Shown: positions 45,619-55,144 of the stretch, piece after piece
Numbering within the stretch: the first letter of the stretch is position 1
Layout of the letters: each line of letters starts with the position of its first letter
Assembly: GCA_015056585.1 (NCBI GenBank)
Contig: SVFZ01000006.1
Location: 1-64,000, forward strand
Origin: Butyrivibrio sp.
GTDB lineage: Bacteria; Bacillota; Clostridia; Lachnospirales; Lachnospiraceae
Reading direction: 5' to 3'
DNA length: 64,000 bases
Notes under the pieces: generated by a model
The model's input: only the letters and a program-made list of their open reading frames with translations
What the model was told of the DNA's origin: nothing
Databases searched by the model: none
Made by a program: the position numbers and the translations under genes

Positions 45619-46713
45619 CTAGATTTCTTTATACGCATTTAAGTAATAATCACTGAGTAGCTTGTAAGTCTTATCTATATCATATTTATCCTCATCCACA
45701 TTAATTTCACAGCGAGGTGGACACTTAGATAAATAGTCGCATATCTTTGATGCCCATATATCAGGCGTGTCTGTCAAATCAATAAATGAAGTAGCTTCGC
45801 TAAACTTTACTTCTTCCGGCACTCTATCAGAGAAAAAGCATGGCAATTTAGAATACTGTGCTTCAACGCCTACCACTGGTACTCCTTCAAAGAATGATGG
45901 CATTACAAATGCATCCATCGCCTGATAAAGTTCATTTACGTCAGTTCTCTTTCCAAGGAAATAAACCTTGTCATTTATGCCTAGCTTAGAAACCAGACTT
46001 CGAATCTCCTCTTCCTTCTCTCCGACACCTATGATCAGAAGCTTAGAATTTGGTCTGAGCTTTGCTATACTATTAAAAATCTGAACTAATAATCTGTGAT
46101 TTTTCTGGTAAGATATTCTACCAATATGCCCTATAACTAAATCATCGCCCAAGCCCAACTCCTGTCTTTTCTGTTTTCTTATCTCTTCGTCAAACAAGAA
46201 CGGTTTCTTCTCAATGGCATTTGGGATTACATCAAACGTTCTTCCTTTAAACAAGAACTGTCCCGCTTTCTCACCACACGCAAGGAAGTCAGTAGCGACA
46301 CCGGTGATGCACTCTCTATAATACATCTTGAGCCAGTACTTCATATCTCTATCAATTGAAGTATTATGGCTGTGGGCAATTCTTATAGGAACACCCGCTT
46401 TCTTACCTGCTTTAAGCGGAAGATAACTCATGGAATCTATATGAGAATGCATTATCTTGTATTCTGGATGCTCCGCAAAAAACCTATGCATATAAGCATA
46501 ATACTGTGGCAGCTTATGTGGATAAAGTCGAGGAGCGTAATATACTTTTCCTCCTAATAACTCAATCTCATCATCATAGTCTGCTCGTTCAGGTCTATGC
46601 GTCAAAAAATCAAACTGAATCATCTCCCTGTCAATTCTTCTATAATAATTCATTAGCATAGTTTCAAGACCAGCTCTATGCATATTATTGACACATTGTA
46701 ATACTCTAATCAT
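45619..46713 (-). CDS. Family 4 glycosyltransferase (EpsF-like)
   Basis: A 364-residue GT-B enzyme. The entry segment is VLQCVNNMHRAGLETMLMNY, the donor site has IGHIGRISYQKNHRLLVQIF, and the E-x7-E-like region is PSFFEGVPVVGVEAQYSKLP. The family uses UDP- or other nucleotide sugars with retention. It is the first gene of the long assembly operon and lies about 90 bases after a good promoter. Confidence 0.88.
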   Translation of the reverse strand: MIRVLQCVNNMHRAGLETMLMNYYRRIDREMIQFDFLTHRPERADYDDEIELLGGKVYYAPRLYPHKLPQYYAYMHRFFAEHPEYKIMHSHIDSMSYLPLKAGKKAGVPIRIAHSHNTSIDRDMKYWLKMYYRECITGVATDFLACGEKAGQFLFKGRTFDVIPNAIEKKPFLFDEEIRKQKRQELGLGDDLVIGHIGRISYQKNHRLLVQIFNSIAKLRPNSKLLIIGVGEKEEEIRSLVSKLGINDKVYFLGKRTDVNELYQAMDAFVMPSFFEGVPVVGVEAQYSKLPCFFSDRVPEEVKFSEATSFIDLTDTPDIWASKICDYLSKCPPRCEINVDEDKYDIDKTYKLLSDYYLNAYKEI

Positions 46714-46802
46714 TTTTCTAATTCTTCCAATCTACTCGTATAGTAAAAAAATTTACCATCAAACAGTTTCCTTCAGTTGTTTTGGCATTATTAATCTTGC
46801 GA

Positions 46803-46832
46803 ATTATACAACTAAAATGTCCACTTTGACAA
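46803..46832 (-). promoter_or_regulatory. Promoter of the assembly operon
   Basis: On the minus strand TTGTCA (46827-46832) and a perfect TATAAT (46803-46808) with 18 bases between them, 90 bases before the ATG at 46713. It should drive the ten genes down to 35387. Confidence 0.7.
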
Positions 46833-47250
46833 CTAGCAAAAGATATAAAATCATAGATTTAAAGATACTTTTTTTGTGTATCATGTCTTACAATTCGCCA
46901 AATAGTGAACGAAAGGGCAATTGTGACAGATACACAAGTTTACTATTCATGATATAGCAATATGCACTCCATCGAAATAAACTTTTTCCAGCTTCAAAAT
47001 ATTAAACTATTGTCGAACAAAGATTTTTTAATTCATTTTGTATAATAATACATAAACTCACCAACATAAACCCTGTCCTTATTGCTGCCTGATTAATGAC
47101 AAACGCCTAGAATATTGGTGCCATTCCATTTTCTATAATCATCAGTATTCAAATATAGCTCTTTTCCACCCATGATGATGACAAGCAAAAAATTGGAAAG
47201 CACAATCCCAAAAAGATTGTGTAAAACGTATAAAAAATCATAGCGAAATG

Positions 47251-47265
47251 TTTCATTTTATGAAA
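47251..47265. promoter_or_regulatory. Possible operator of the radical SAM gene
   Basis: A perfect 6-bp inverted repeat, TTTCAT-TTT-ATGAAA, ends ten bases upstream of the -35 box of the radical SAM promoter. The position suits an activator or repressor site. No candidate regulator gene is in the window. Confidence 0.4.
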
Positions 47266-47275
47266 TATTTTTCTG

Positions 47276-47304
47276 TTGAGAGTATTATGTTCTTAGTGTA
47301 TGAT
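47276..47304 (+). promoter_or_regulatory. Promoter of the radical SAM gene
   Basis: TTGAGA (47276-47281) and TATGAT (47299-47304) with 17 bases between them, each one base off consensus. The start codon is 60 bases downstream. Confidence 0.7.
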
Positions 47305-47363
47305 GTTTAAAGTTTTATTTTGGAAATTTTATTTCTAAATATAGTTGTATAGGAGAATTAAAA

Positions 47364-48323
47364 TTGAAACAAAAACTGTATCTGCCTCATGCAGAAATAC
47401 CTGTTGTTGAGCACTGCAATATGAATTGTGCATTATGCAACAGCCATGCATACCTGATTAAAAAAAGTTTTTATCCTTTTGAGCAATATAAAAAGGATAT
47501 TGATGTTTTGTCCAAGCATATTCACTTTGGTCTGGTTACATTTATGGGAGGGGAACCACTTCTTCGCGAGGATTTGATTGATTTCATTGCATATGCTAAA
47601 GCCAAGAAGATTGGTGAAATATATAGAATTCTAACTAATGGCATTTTGGTAAAAAGCATGTCTGCTGATCTTATGAGTATTATTGATGTGCTGGAAATAT
47701 CTCATTATCCTCAAATGAAAGAAACTCCCAAGGAATTAAGCAAATACCTTGCTCCACTTGCCCAGAAGTACAATTTCACTTTTTATATTAAAGAAATCAA
47801 CTATTTCAACAAAATTGATACTATTTCATTGGCAGATACTGCCGCGCAAAAGGGTTATGATAATTGCATGCAGCGAAAAGATGGCTGCAGTATATTTAAT
47901 GGTCATTATTACAAGTGCATGAGACCCAAAACCACAAATCTATATCTAGAAAAAGAATGCGGAATCAAACTTGAAAACAATCTTCGCATCACTGACAGTC
48001 TCGAAATTGGAGGAGAAGATTTCGGAAATCGCTTAAAGGTTTATTTAGCAGACACAAATAGACTTGAAGCTTGCAAGTATTGCCTAATGGGACAGGAAAA
48101 AGAAAACTCTATATTTCTTAACCTGAAGCATAAAGCTTATCAACATCCTGCCCTTATCAAAATGTACTATAAGAATATGGTATTCTATCATTGTTTTAAG
48201 AATGCAAAAAAAATATTTACTTTTGACGAAGGTGCCCATTCAAACAACAATGATTGTATTAAAACTCAGGAACACAAAGTAAAATGCTTGGGATCAAAAA
48301 AAGATTTTGAAGTTTATCTGTAA
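47364..48323 (+). CDS. Radical SAM enzyme with a Twitch/SPASM-like C-terminus
   Basis: A 319-residue protein. The CxxxCxxC cluster site is HCNMNCALCNS (Cys18, 22, 25) and the SAM-binding GGE motif is FMGGEPLL. Further Cys (DNCMQRKDGCSIF, GHYYKC, ACKYC) resemble the auxiliary-cluster ligands of Twitch/SPASM enzymes, including a G-x4-C element. The start is TTG at 47364, with AGGAG eight bases upstream. It is transcribed alone from its own promoter, against the flow of the locus. Enzymes of this type modify peptides or carry out sugar epimerisation and oxidation. Here a sugar or a small peptide are both possible; the substrate is unknown. Confidence 0.82.
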   Translation: MKQKLYLPHAEIPVVEHCNMNCALCNSHAYLIKKSFYPFEQYKKDIDVLSKHIHFGLVTFMGGEPLLREDLIDFIAYAKAKKIGEIYRILTNGILVKSMSADLMSIIDVLEISHYPQMKETPKELSKYLAPLAQKYNFTFYIKEINYFNKIDTISLADTAAQKGYDNCMQRKDGCSIFNGHYYKCMRPKTTNLYLEKECGIKLENNLRITDSLEIGGEDFGNRLKVYLADTNRLEACKYCLMGQEKENSIFLNLKHKAYQHPALIKMYYKNMVFYHCFKNAKKIFTFDEGAHSNNNDCIKTQEHKVKCLGSKKDFEVYL

Positions 48324-48383
48324 CATAATGACAAGATTTTGTTATATCAGACAAATCCCTAAACAGATATTGTTATAGAGCGC

Positions 48384-48417
48384 AAAAACAGAGCCACCTC
48401 AATTCGAGGTGGCTCTG
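48384..48417 (-). terminator. Intrinsic terminator of the large repeat-protein gene
   Basis: A 12-bp perfect stem (CAGAGCCACCTC/GAGGTGGCTCTG) with a 5-base loop and five T on the minus strand. It stands just after the stop of the large surface-protein gene. On the plus strand no T-run follows, so it serves mainly the minus gene. Confidence 0.92.
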
Positions 48418-48428
48418 CTCAATTATGT

Positions 48429-51400
48429 CTATTTAACATTTCTTCGAACTATCTTGTATGGAACTTCTTTGGTACCTACATATCGTCCCTGGCCTTCTAT
48501 CACTAAGGTTGCTTTTCCAACCCCTTCGCCAGAGTTCACATTAACGATTACATAATCCGATTCACCAAGTGCAACGGCTTTTTTCCCTGAACCAATTGTA
48601 ACCACTATATCATTTCTATCCGGAACCGCAGGATTTCCGTTGCGATATTCCTGATCTTTTACTGTGACCTTAGCCTTATCTATTGACATTTGCCCCATAC
48701 GATATGTCACTGAAAACTCTACAGGAATATAATTCCCTCTGGCATCTTTATCACTCGTGTAGTTCTTGCTCTTTGGCGAAGGGATAACACTAAATTTCAT
48801 ATTTATTTTAGCCCCCGCATGGACTACCTCATTAGCCGGAATCAAGGCTCCTGCTTTTCTGGAATATACTATTTTCCCGGAAGTATTTCGCTCAGTTATA
48901 CCCTCGGCGTAATAACAAGTCGGTGAATCAGCATACACATAATCAGAATTCAGTTTGAGCTTTACCCCATCATTGTAAAGCACCGGGGTGGATTTAAAGT
49001 AATTTTTACCTGCGTTTTCCTTATATACCAGGTCATTCGCAGCCACCTCTATTGAATCACTGTCCAGTCGTAAACGCGCCACTGTAAAGGTTAATACTTT
49101 AGAAAGCTTGCCCTTATAATTACCATCAAATTTTACTGTTATTGTAGCTTTCTTTCCCGCCGCATTATTCTTGGCATATGAAACAACATAGTCCTTATCT
49201 TTAATAAGCTCTTTTCCATCATTAAGCACAACTGCTATGTCCGGGGTAGCAAGCCCTCCAACAAGTGGAACCGCCGTCGGATCAAGCTCCGGGTCCAAGA
49301 AGCTGACCTTCACATCCTTCGATGTAAGTTTTGTTTTCACAATCTTAATTTTCTTTGAAACACTTCCAGTAGTACCTTTGCTTGGTATACCTTTAAATTC
49401 TACAGTAACTGTTCCAACGTCATATCTGTCATAGGTCGTTGAAATAGTAAAGCGATCACTTGATAGAACCTGCTTGTTGGAATTAACGATGACTGCGCCT
49501 AACCTTTCAACGGACGCCTGGGTATCAATATCAAAATATCCATCTCCATCATCATCCTTGTCTGAATACACAAGGACATAATTGCCATCATAATTAAGCT
49601 TTGTATTTATACTCTTTATAGAAATCTTGGATCCCTTTATTTCAAAGAAAACATTGTATGAACCGGCAAGTCTGTTAAACTCAGGGTTATCAGTTGGTAC
49701 AATAGTTATATAATTGTCTTTACCAACATAACGATTGATATCCGGATTTTCAATCGCAGGGTCAACTATGCTGTAATAGTATCCCTCCTCAGAAATAGCA
49801 GAATTGGCTGCATCATCTTCTATATAGGTAAGTTCCTGCCTGCCTATTTTTACTTTTATTTTGCCTTCCTTAAAAAGCTTTATTACATCTTCAGATACCG
49901 ACATCGGTATTCCATTATCGTCTTCCCTATATTCCAAAGCAGCAATCTTTTTTGACAGCTTTGCTTCATCAAGCTGAAGATAATTTGCCTCAACCGATGT
50001 CTTAGAGAGAACCTGAAGTCTGGGAGCCCAGGTTTCTCCGCTTGAAGCAAGAACACCTGTAAAGTTCTTTTTTCCTTCTATGTTAACTAGATAAAACAGA
50101 TCTTCATCCGGATTATCTTCCATGCAATTGTTAACATCTTCTTTTACCTCTTCTGCTGTTAACGGATTATCAAAATCTATGATTTCTTCGCCATCTTCAA
50201 TAGTTATCTTATTGTAGAAAATCTCATAGTCATTCTTATCTGAAAGAGTAACAGTCTTTCCGCTTGGAAGGTCTGCCTTTACGACAGGATTCTGAGCAAA
50301 AGATTTATCGTAATAACGGCCTGTCAGATTTGATGAAGATGCCAAATATGCATCAGAAATGTCCATGGCATTTATATCAAAATAAACAGTGGCCGTACCT
50401 GTATAATTACCGGTCAGCGCAAGTTTGACAGCCGGTGCATTAAGTGTTTCCTTGTCACTCTCGTCAACTCCATCTGAGGTAACAAAAGCATCCGTATTAT
50501 CTGAATATGAAACAGTATAATCCGTTCCCGCCAACAGTTTTTTTCCATTATAATAAACCCTTAGATCGTCCTCACTGTAAGTAATTTCATCGCCAGTGTA
50601 TTTTTTTGCATATAAACTGCTAACCACGAGACCACTACTTGCAATGTCGACATCTTCAAATAATGCCCGGTCTTTTTCGTCTATTTCAAAACTCTGTACA
50701 GGCTCAGGTTCCTCCGCCGGTTCATCATATGCATAATCAACAGGTTCTTCAGTAGAAGATTCCTCAGACATTCCATCTTCTGCATCTGAATTCTGTGCAG
50801 GTATTTCCTGATCCTCCAGCTCTTGATTTTCTAAAGATATATCTTTAGAATCCTCTGAATTGTCATAGTTTGAAGTGTCTCTATAGGGATAATCTCCATC
50901 CATCGACTCCTCATAGGGAATATCCTCGTACCCTGTGTCCTCGCTCAATAAATCCCTTTGCTCAAACTCGCCATCTGTTACTTCCTGATTTTCAGGCTCA
51001 CCCGCCCCAGTAAGTTTCCTTACAATCGCCGCCAAAACATCCTTTATATTAAACGGGACATCAACCGAAGTTCTTCCCGTTGGAACTACTTCCTCAGCAT
51101 ATGCAGGGGAAGCATCATTGTACTTTGCATACAGGATAATGTCGGAATTTAAGCTGATTCCTTCACTGAAATCAACTTTCTCCGTTAACGCCTCATCATA
51201 GTACCAGCCATCAAATTCTTTGCTACCATCGGGAACTGCCAAGGTGAAATCAAATGACCTTAAAGCGTTCTCGGAAGCATAGACATGTAAAGTCATTATT
51301 CTTTCAACAACGTCATACTCCCAATACTTAATATCCTCACATAACCCCAAACTGCTAATCAACTGACCTTCACCGGGATAGAATTTAATTGAATATGTGA

Positions 51401-51770
51401 TATCGCTTTCAGATTGATCATCCAAAGCATAATCCTGATTCTGTATATCCAGAGAGCCATCATCTCCGGTATCCAGCTCAGCGTCAAACAGCCCTCTATC
51501 AATTTCAAGTCCATCCTTAAGTACATTTTCTCCTATTATATCTTCATCTTTGTCTTCATCATTGCCGTCCTCAGACAAAGTTGCATCTTCTTCAGTGTTA
51601 TCATCCAAAGTTTCACTTTCTTCAGTGTTATCCTCTAAATTTTCACTTTGTTCATCAAAAAATAGAACGTCTCCACCTTCAGACGCGTAGGCTGTGACAC
51701 CCTTCACATTAATACAAGATAATACCAATACCCCAGCAATAATGATTGCAAACAATCGTCGTCCTAACAT
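48429..51770 (-). CDS. Large secreted acidic repeat protein (InlB-type repeat and Ig-like repeats)
   Basis: A 1113-residue exported protein. A signal peptide (MLGRRLFAIIIAGVLVL, cleavage near YASEG) is followed by a very acidic linker. An InlB/Listeria-Bacteroides type repeat comes next (about residues 120-220, ending EFDGWYYDEALTEKVDF...ILYAKYN). A second acidic, low-complexity region (about 260-370) follows. The rest holds several copies of a module with the pattern K-x-L-x-x-G-x-D-Y-x-V-x-Y...GNYTGT (for example DLRVYYNGKKLLAGTDYTVS and DYVVSYAKNNAAGKKATI). There is no LPXTG signal or C-terminal helix, so anchoring may be by charge or polysaccharide binding. The ATG at 51770 follows AAGGAGG. 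Likely a cell-surface adhesive or matrix protein. Confidence 0.8.
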   Translation of the reverse strand: MLGRRLFAIIIAGVLVLSCINVKGVTAYASEGGDVLFFDEQSENLEDNTEESETLDDNTEEDATLSEDGNDEDKDEDIIGENVLKDGLEIDRGLFDAELDTGDDGSLDIQNQDYALDDQSESDITYSIKFYPGEGQLISSLGLCEDIKYWEYDVVERIMTLHVYASENALRSFDFTLAVPDGSKEFDGWYYDEALTEKVDFSEGISLNSDIILYAKYNDASPAYAEEVVPTGRTSVDVPFNIKDVLAAIVRKLTGAGEPENQEVTDGEFEQRDLLSEDTGYEDIPYEESMDGDYPYRDTSNYDNSEDSKDISLENQELEDQEIPAQNSDAEDGMSEESSTEEPVDYAYDEPAEEPEPVQSFEIDEKDRALFEDVDIASSGLVVSSLYAKKYTGDEITYSEDDLRVYYNGKKLLAGTDYTVSYSDNTDAFVTSDGVDESDKETLNAPAVKLALTGNYTGTATVYFDINAMDISDAYLASSSNLTGRYYDKSFAQNPVVKADLPSGKTVTLSDKNDYEIFYNKITIEDGEEIIDFDNPLTAEEVKEDVNNCMEDNPDEDLFYLVNIEGKKNFTGVLASSGETWAPRLQVLSKTSVEANYLQLDEAKLSKKIAALEYREDDNGIPMSVSEDVIKLFKEGKIKVKIGRQELTYIEDDAANSAISEEGYYYSIVDPAIENPDINRYVGKDNYITIVPTDNPEFNRLAGSYNVFFEIKGSKISIKSINTKLNYDGNYVLVYSDKDDDGDGYFDIDTQASVERLGAVIVNSNKQVLSSDRFTISTTYDRYDVGTVTVEFKGIPSKGTTGSVSKKIKIVKTKLTSKDVKVSFLDPELDPTAVPLVGGLATPDIAVVLNDGKELIKDKDYVVSYAKNNAAGKKATITVKFDGNYKGKLSKVLTFTVARLRLDSDSIEVAANDLVYKENAGKNYFKSTPVLYNDGVKLKLNSDYVYADSPTCYYAEGITERNTSGKIVYSRKAGALIPANEVVHAGAKINMKFSVIPSPKSKNYTSDKDARGNYIPVEFSVTYRMGQMSIDKAKVTVKDQEYRNGNPAVPDRNDIVVTIGSGKKAVALGESDYVIVNVNSGEGVGKATLVIEGQGRYVGTKEVPYKIVRRNVK

Positions 51771-51850
51771 ATTATCTGCCTCCTTTTTAGCATGCATCAA
51801 TTAAGGATTTTTAACACAAGAAGCATCCTTGCTCCAAGATATAAATAATA

Positions 51851-51891
51851 AAAAGAAAATGTGCTTGTAGCATAACTACTGCAAGCACATT
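51851..51891 (-). terminator. Intrinsic terminator of the GT4-ugd unit
   Basis: A 10-bp stem (AATGTGCTTG/CAAGCACATT) with a smaller inner hairpin, followed on the minus strand by TTCTTTTTATT. It is about 170 bases after the ugd stop and about 80 bases upstream of the next start codon, so it insulates the repeat-protein gene. Confidence 0.75.
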
Positions 51892-52059
51892 AATTGTAAC
51901 ATTATTGCGATCATTCATTATTAAGATTATGTTAAAATTCCATTATTTATCAATAACACGCCGTCGCTTAATGCGATTTCTTTGGGATGGCTTTCTTGAT
52001 ATTATTTCTATCAGACATTCATCGGAATTATGTATATGTTTCCAACTACAACCAACTAA
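51892..52059. other. 3' untranslated region of ugd
   Basis: About 170 bases between the ugd stop and its terminator. No reading frame or clear structure was found. Confidence 0.4.
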
Positions 52060-53292
52060 CTAATCTCTTCTGAACAAATCCCTTGTGTAAACTTTATCTG
52101 CCACGTCATCAAGACAGCTGTCATAACGATTAGCTATGATAGAATCACAACTATTTTTAAAACGTTCAAGGTCATTTACTACCAGCGATCCAAAGAATGT
52201 TTTATCATCAGGAAGGGTGGGCTCATAAATTATTACAGTAGCCCCTTTAGCCTTAAGACGTTTCATAACGCCCTGAATACTGGATTGCCTGAAATTATCG
52301 CTGTTGCTCTTCATTGTCAGTCTATAGACACCAATTGTAATAGGGCGCTCCTTTTCCACATTCCACATTGAGTTCGCCGTGTAATATCCAGCCTTTTCAA
52401 GCACCATATCTGCAATGTGATCTTTTCTCGTTCTATTACTTTCAACAATAGCTCTGATAAGATCCTCAGGTACATCCTGAAAATTAGCAAGAAGCTGTTT
52501 GGTATCCTTCGGAAGACAATATCCGCCATATCCAAAACTTGGATTGTTGTAATGTGATCCAATTCTGGGATCCAGACAAACTCCGTTGATAATGTCCACG
52601 GTAGAAAGTCCCTTAAGTTCAGCATAAGTGTCAAGCTCGTTAAAGTAGGACACACGGAGTGCAAGATATGTATTTGCAAACAGTTTAACAGCCTCAGCCT
52701 CTGTGAACCCCATTGTAAGAACACTTACATCCTTTTTTTCAGCTCCTTCAACCAAAAGACCGGCAAACTTTTCCGCACTCTCTTTGCTATTTTCATCACA
52801 GCCTACAATAATGCGGCTAGGGTAAAGATTATCATAAAGAGCCTTGGATTCTCTAAGAAACTCAGGACTAAAAATAATTCTGTCTGTACCAAACTGTTCT
52901 CTAACCTTCTTGGTATAACCAACAGGTATTGTAGACTTTATGACCATTATAGCCGAGTCAGAACTGTCAAGTACAAGCTGAATAACAGCTTCCACGGCAG
53001 AGCAGTCAAAAAAGTTCTTCTGTGGATCATAGTTTGTAGGAGCTGCAATAATTACATACTCTGCATCCCTATAAGCTGCTGCCCCATCTGTTGTTGCCTT
53101 AAGTTTAAGATTTCTTTCCTCATGTTCAGCAAGGTACTTTTCAATATAATCGTCCTGAATCGGGCTTCTCCAGTTATTTATCATATCAACCTTTTCAGGC
53201 ACAATATCGACAGCCGTTACATCATTGTGCTGTGATAAAAGCACTGCCAAACTAAGTCCAACGTAACCTGTTCCCGCTACCGCAATTTTCAT
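52060..53292 (-). CDS. ugd: UDP-glucose 6-dehydrogenase
   Basis: A 410-residue NAD-dependent nucleotide-sugar dehydrogenase. The N-terminal Rossmann motif is [18 protein letters not shown] and the catalytic Cys259 lies in [30 protein letters not shown] and [16 protein letters not shown] are standard for Ugd. It oxidises UDP-glucose (or a close UDP-hexose) to UDP-glucuronate in the cytoplasm. That would feed the UDP-glucuronate 4-epimerase encoded at 9626..10750. GGAAGG precedes the ATG. It is the second gene of a two-gene unit with a GT4. Confidence 0.95.
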   Translation of the reverse strand: MKIAVAGTGYVGLSLAVLLSQHNDVTAVDIVPEKVDMINNWRSPIQDDYIEKYLAEHEERNLKLKATTDGAAAYRDAEYVIIAAPTNYDPQKNFFDCSAVEAVIQLVLDSSDSAIMVIKSTIPVGYTKKVREQFGTDRIIFSPEFLRESKALYDNLYPSRIIVGCDENSKESAEKFAGLLVEGAEKKDVSVLTMGFTEAEAVKLFANTYLALRVSYFNELDTYAELKGLSTVDIINGVCLDPRIGSHYNNPSFGYGGYCLPKDTKQLLANFQDVPEDLIRAIVESNRTRKDHIADMVLEKAGYYTANSMWNVEKERPITIGVYRLTMKSNSDNFRQSSIQGVMKRLKAKGATVIIYEPTLPDDKTFFGSLVVNDLERFKNSCDSIIANRYDSCLDDVADKVYTRDLFRRD

Positions 53293-53328
53293 TTCTTGCC
53301 TTCCTTCCCCAACATATCCTGTTTTAAA

Positions 53329-54531
53329 TTATTCTGAATAAATCCTCATTATTTTTTCAAGGTATTCATCTATATTATCAAAGCTTAGTTCCCTGCATGC
53401 TTCATGCATTTGCTCTGATTTCTTATCATCCTGCCATAAAGTATGGATTGCATTGCATAATTGCTCAACATCTCCGCTATTATATAATAACCCCGTCTTG
53501 CCAACTTTGATAAGTTCAGGAATTCCTCCTATATTAGCTCCTATCACAGGTGTTCCGTAGAGCTGTGATTCCATTACTGAGAATGGACAGTTTTCATACC
53601 ACTCTGATGGATAAACAGACATTCTTGCCTTACGGATAAGATTCTCAAGATCCTTCCCGCTCTGGAAACCTACATTCTTAATGTTCGGAACTTCGGCAAG
53701 AAGATCCTCCAGTGGTCCTTTTCCTGCGAACACAAAATCAACCTCGGGCATTCTCTTAGCTGCCTCTAATAAGGTTCTGATACCTTTTTCCTCAGAATAT
53801 CTTCCGAAATAAAGAACGTAATCTTCCTTCTCGACTTCAACCCAGGGAATCTCATCAATAAAGTTATGTATTGCCACAGTCTTAGGAGCGAAAAGAGGAT
53901 TACTATCAAGCTTACTCTTCATGAATTCGCTACAGCAAATGAATTTATCTATATATTTATATGTTCCCTTAAGCTTCCAGAAAGTAGCTTCCATGGTTCC
54001 AATGGCGCTCTTAGCAGTACTTCCGTGAATGCATTTTCCCTTGGTGCAATTTATGAACTTTCCACTGAGACATTTCTCACAGTTCTCTCTGGTATTTGGA
54101 TTATTGCACATGTGATTAGGGCAAACCAACTGATAATCATGAGCTGTAAATACTATTTTACAAGCATGGTCATTTTCTTTTCTCCACTTAACAATCTCCA
54201 GAATAATTGACGGTGTAAGCTGATAATTAAAATTGTTGAGGTGTACTACATCAGGCTTAAAGTCCTCAAGTACGAGCCTGATTTTTTGACGAGCATCCTT
54301 AGAATATATGGTTTTAAAAGGATATGTCATCTTTTCAAGTTTGCTGGCGTTATGAAAGTCCATATCCTGAGTATATGCATTTACTCTGTTACCAACACAT
54401 CTGCCCTCGTGCTCCATGCCAAAATACTGAACCTCATGTCCTTTAGCCATTAAAGCTTCGCCCAGCTTAAAAATATAAGTTTCAGATCCTCCATTAGGAT
54501 AAAGAAACTTGTTTACCATCAATATTCTCAT
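53329..54531 (-). CDS. Family 4 glycosyltransferase
   Basis: A 400-residue GT-B enzyme with MRILMVNKFLYPNGGSETYI at the start, VLYFGRYSEEKGIRTLLEAA and ENCPFSVMESQLYGTPVIGA (E-x7-E region). A Cys-rich insertion (CPNHMCNN...CEKCLSGKFINCTKGKC) around residues 130-160 looks like a metal-binding loop seen in a subgroup of GT4 capsule enzymes. The ATG at 54531 follows GGAGAG; an ATG 15 bases upstream overlaps that site and is rejected. Paired with ugd, it may transfer a uronic acid. Confidence 0.87.
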   Translation of the reverse strand: MRILMVNKFLYPNGGSETYIFKLGEALMAKGHEVQYFGMEHEGRCVGNRVNAYTQDMDFHNASKLEKMTYPFKTIYSKDARQKIRLVLEDFKPDVVHLNNFNYQLTPSIILEIVKWRKENDHACKIVFTAHDYQLVCPNHMCNNPNTRENCEKCLSGKFINCTKGKCIHGSTAKSAIGTMEATFWKLKGTYKYIDKFICCSEFMKSKLDSNPLFAPKTVAIHNFIDEIPWVEVEKEDYVLYFGRYSEEKGIRTLLEAAKRMPEVDFVFAGKGPLEDLLAEVPNIKNVGFQSGKDLENLIRKARMSVYPSEWYENCPFSVMESQLYGTPVIGANIGGIPELIKVGKTGLLYNSGDVEQLCNAIHTLWQDDKKSEQMHEACRELSFDNIDEYLEKIMRIYSE

Positions 54532-54783
54532 AATATCTCTCCACATACGCTACTTTAGTATCTTTTCAGCAAAGAACAAGTAGCCAAAACTAAAAACTGT
54601 TATCACTATCCGCAAAAGTATACAGCTAATTACTAATCTTGGCAATTGACAGTATTTAAAAATAATAATCCGCTTTTACGATAATCATATGTTAATTTTA
54701 ACAATTATCACTTAAGCATTAACAAAATATGGCAATCATTATTCCTGTCATTCTCCTACACGTATTTCCTTAAGTTATTTCGC
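54532..54783. other. Leader of the GT4-ugd unit
   Basis: About 250 bases without a gene between the GT4 start codon and the terminator of the Rpn gene. It holds the GT4-ugd promoter (54617-54645). The rest is AT-rich, and nothing else was recognised. Confidence 0.5.
54617..54645 (-). promoter_or_regulatory. Promoter of the GT4-ugd unit
   Basis: Minus-strand TTGCCA (54640-54645) and TATACT (54617-54622), 17 bases apart, each one base from consensus. The start codon is about 85 bases downstream. Confidence 0.75.
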
Positions 54784-54814
54784 AAAAAGAAACTTCACAG
54801 ATAATTCTGTGAAG
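54784..54814 (-). terminator. Intrinsic terminator of the Rpn gene
   Basis: A 9-bp perfect stem (CTTCACAGA/TCTGTGAAG) with a TAAT loop, followed on the minus strand by TTTCTTTTTG. It is 70 bases after the stop codon. Confidence 0.88.
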
Positions 54815-54883
54815 CTCCCATTTAAGGACACATATTTGTCCTATCATTTTCAGTTTTAAGCAACTTATTAGGCTTTCAGTCAA

Positions 54884-55144
54884 TCAGTTCTTTTCAGACA
54901 GTTTATTGTAAGCCTTCACGGCCATTACTTCTTCTGTTAAGCAGCCGCAAAGATCAGCAATCTCTTCCGGAGCCATATCCTTTTGAAGCATATTTGCTAT
55001 AATTCGGTTTTTTTCCTCATCAATGCCTTTGATGCGTCCTTCTTCAAGACCTTCTTCACGACCTTCTTCGCGTCCCTCCTCAAAGGCCTCTTCCTTAATG
55101 ACTTTCATATGACCGGCTTTGTTGTATTCATATAAACTATACAT
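54884..55144 (-). CDS. Possible intragenic small protein from the Rpn gene
   Basis: Inside the Rpn gene, in the same frame, an ATG at 55144 is preceded by AAGGCGG (55150-55156) with 5-base spacing, close to a full ribosome site. Starting there would make an 86-residue protein: the GREE repeat plus the C-terminal helical region, without the nuclease core. E. coli rpn genes are known to make such in-frame C-terminal products (RpnS) that inhibit the full-length nuclease. Whether this site is used is inference. Confidence 0.4.
   Translation of the reverse strand: MYSLYEYNKAGHMKVIKEEAFEEGREEGREEGLEEGRIKGIDEEKNRIIANMLQKDMAPEEIADLCGCLTEEVMAVKAYNKLSEKN

Larger units (their letters stand above)
46714..47275. 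other. Large divergent intergenic region
   Basis: About 650 bases separate the GT4 gene (minus) and the radical SAM gene (plus), the longest stretch without a gene in the window. It holds a promoter for each, a perfect 7-bp hairpin (CACAATC/GATTGTG, 47201-47221), and a TTTCAT-TTT-ATGAAA inverted repeat next to the plus-strand promoter. No reading frame here is convincing. A small RNA or a regulator binding region is possible but not shown. Confidence 0.5.
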
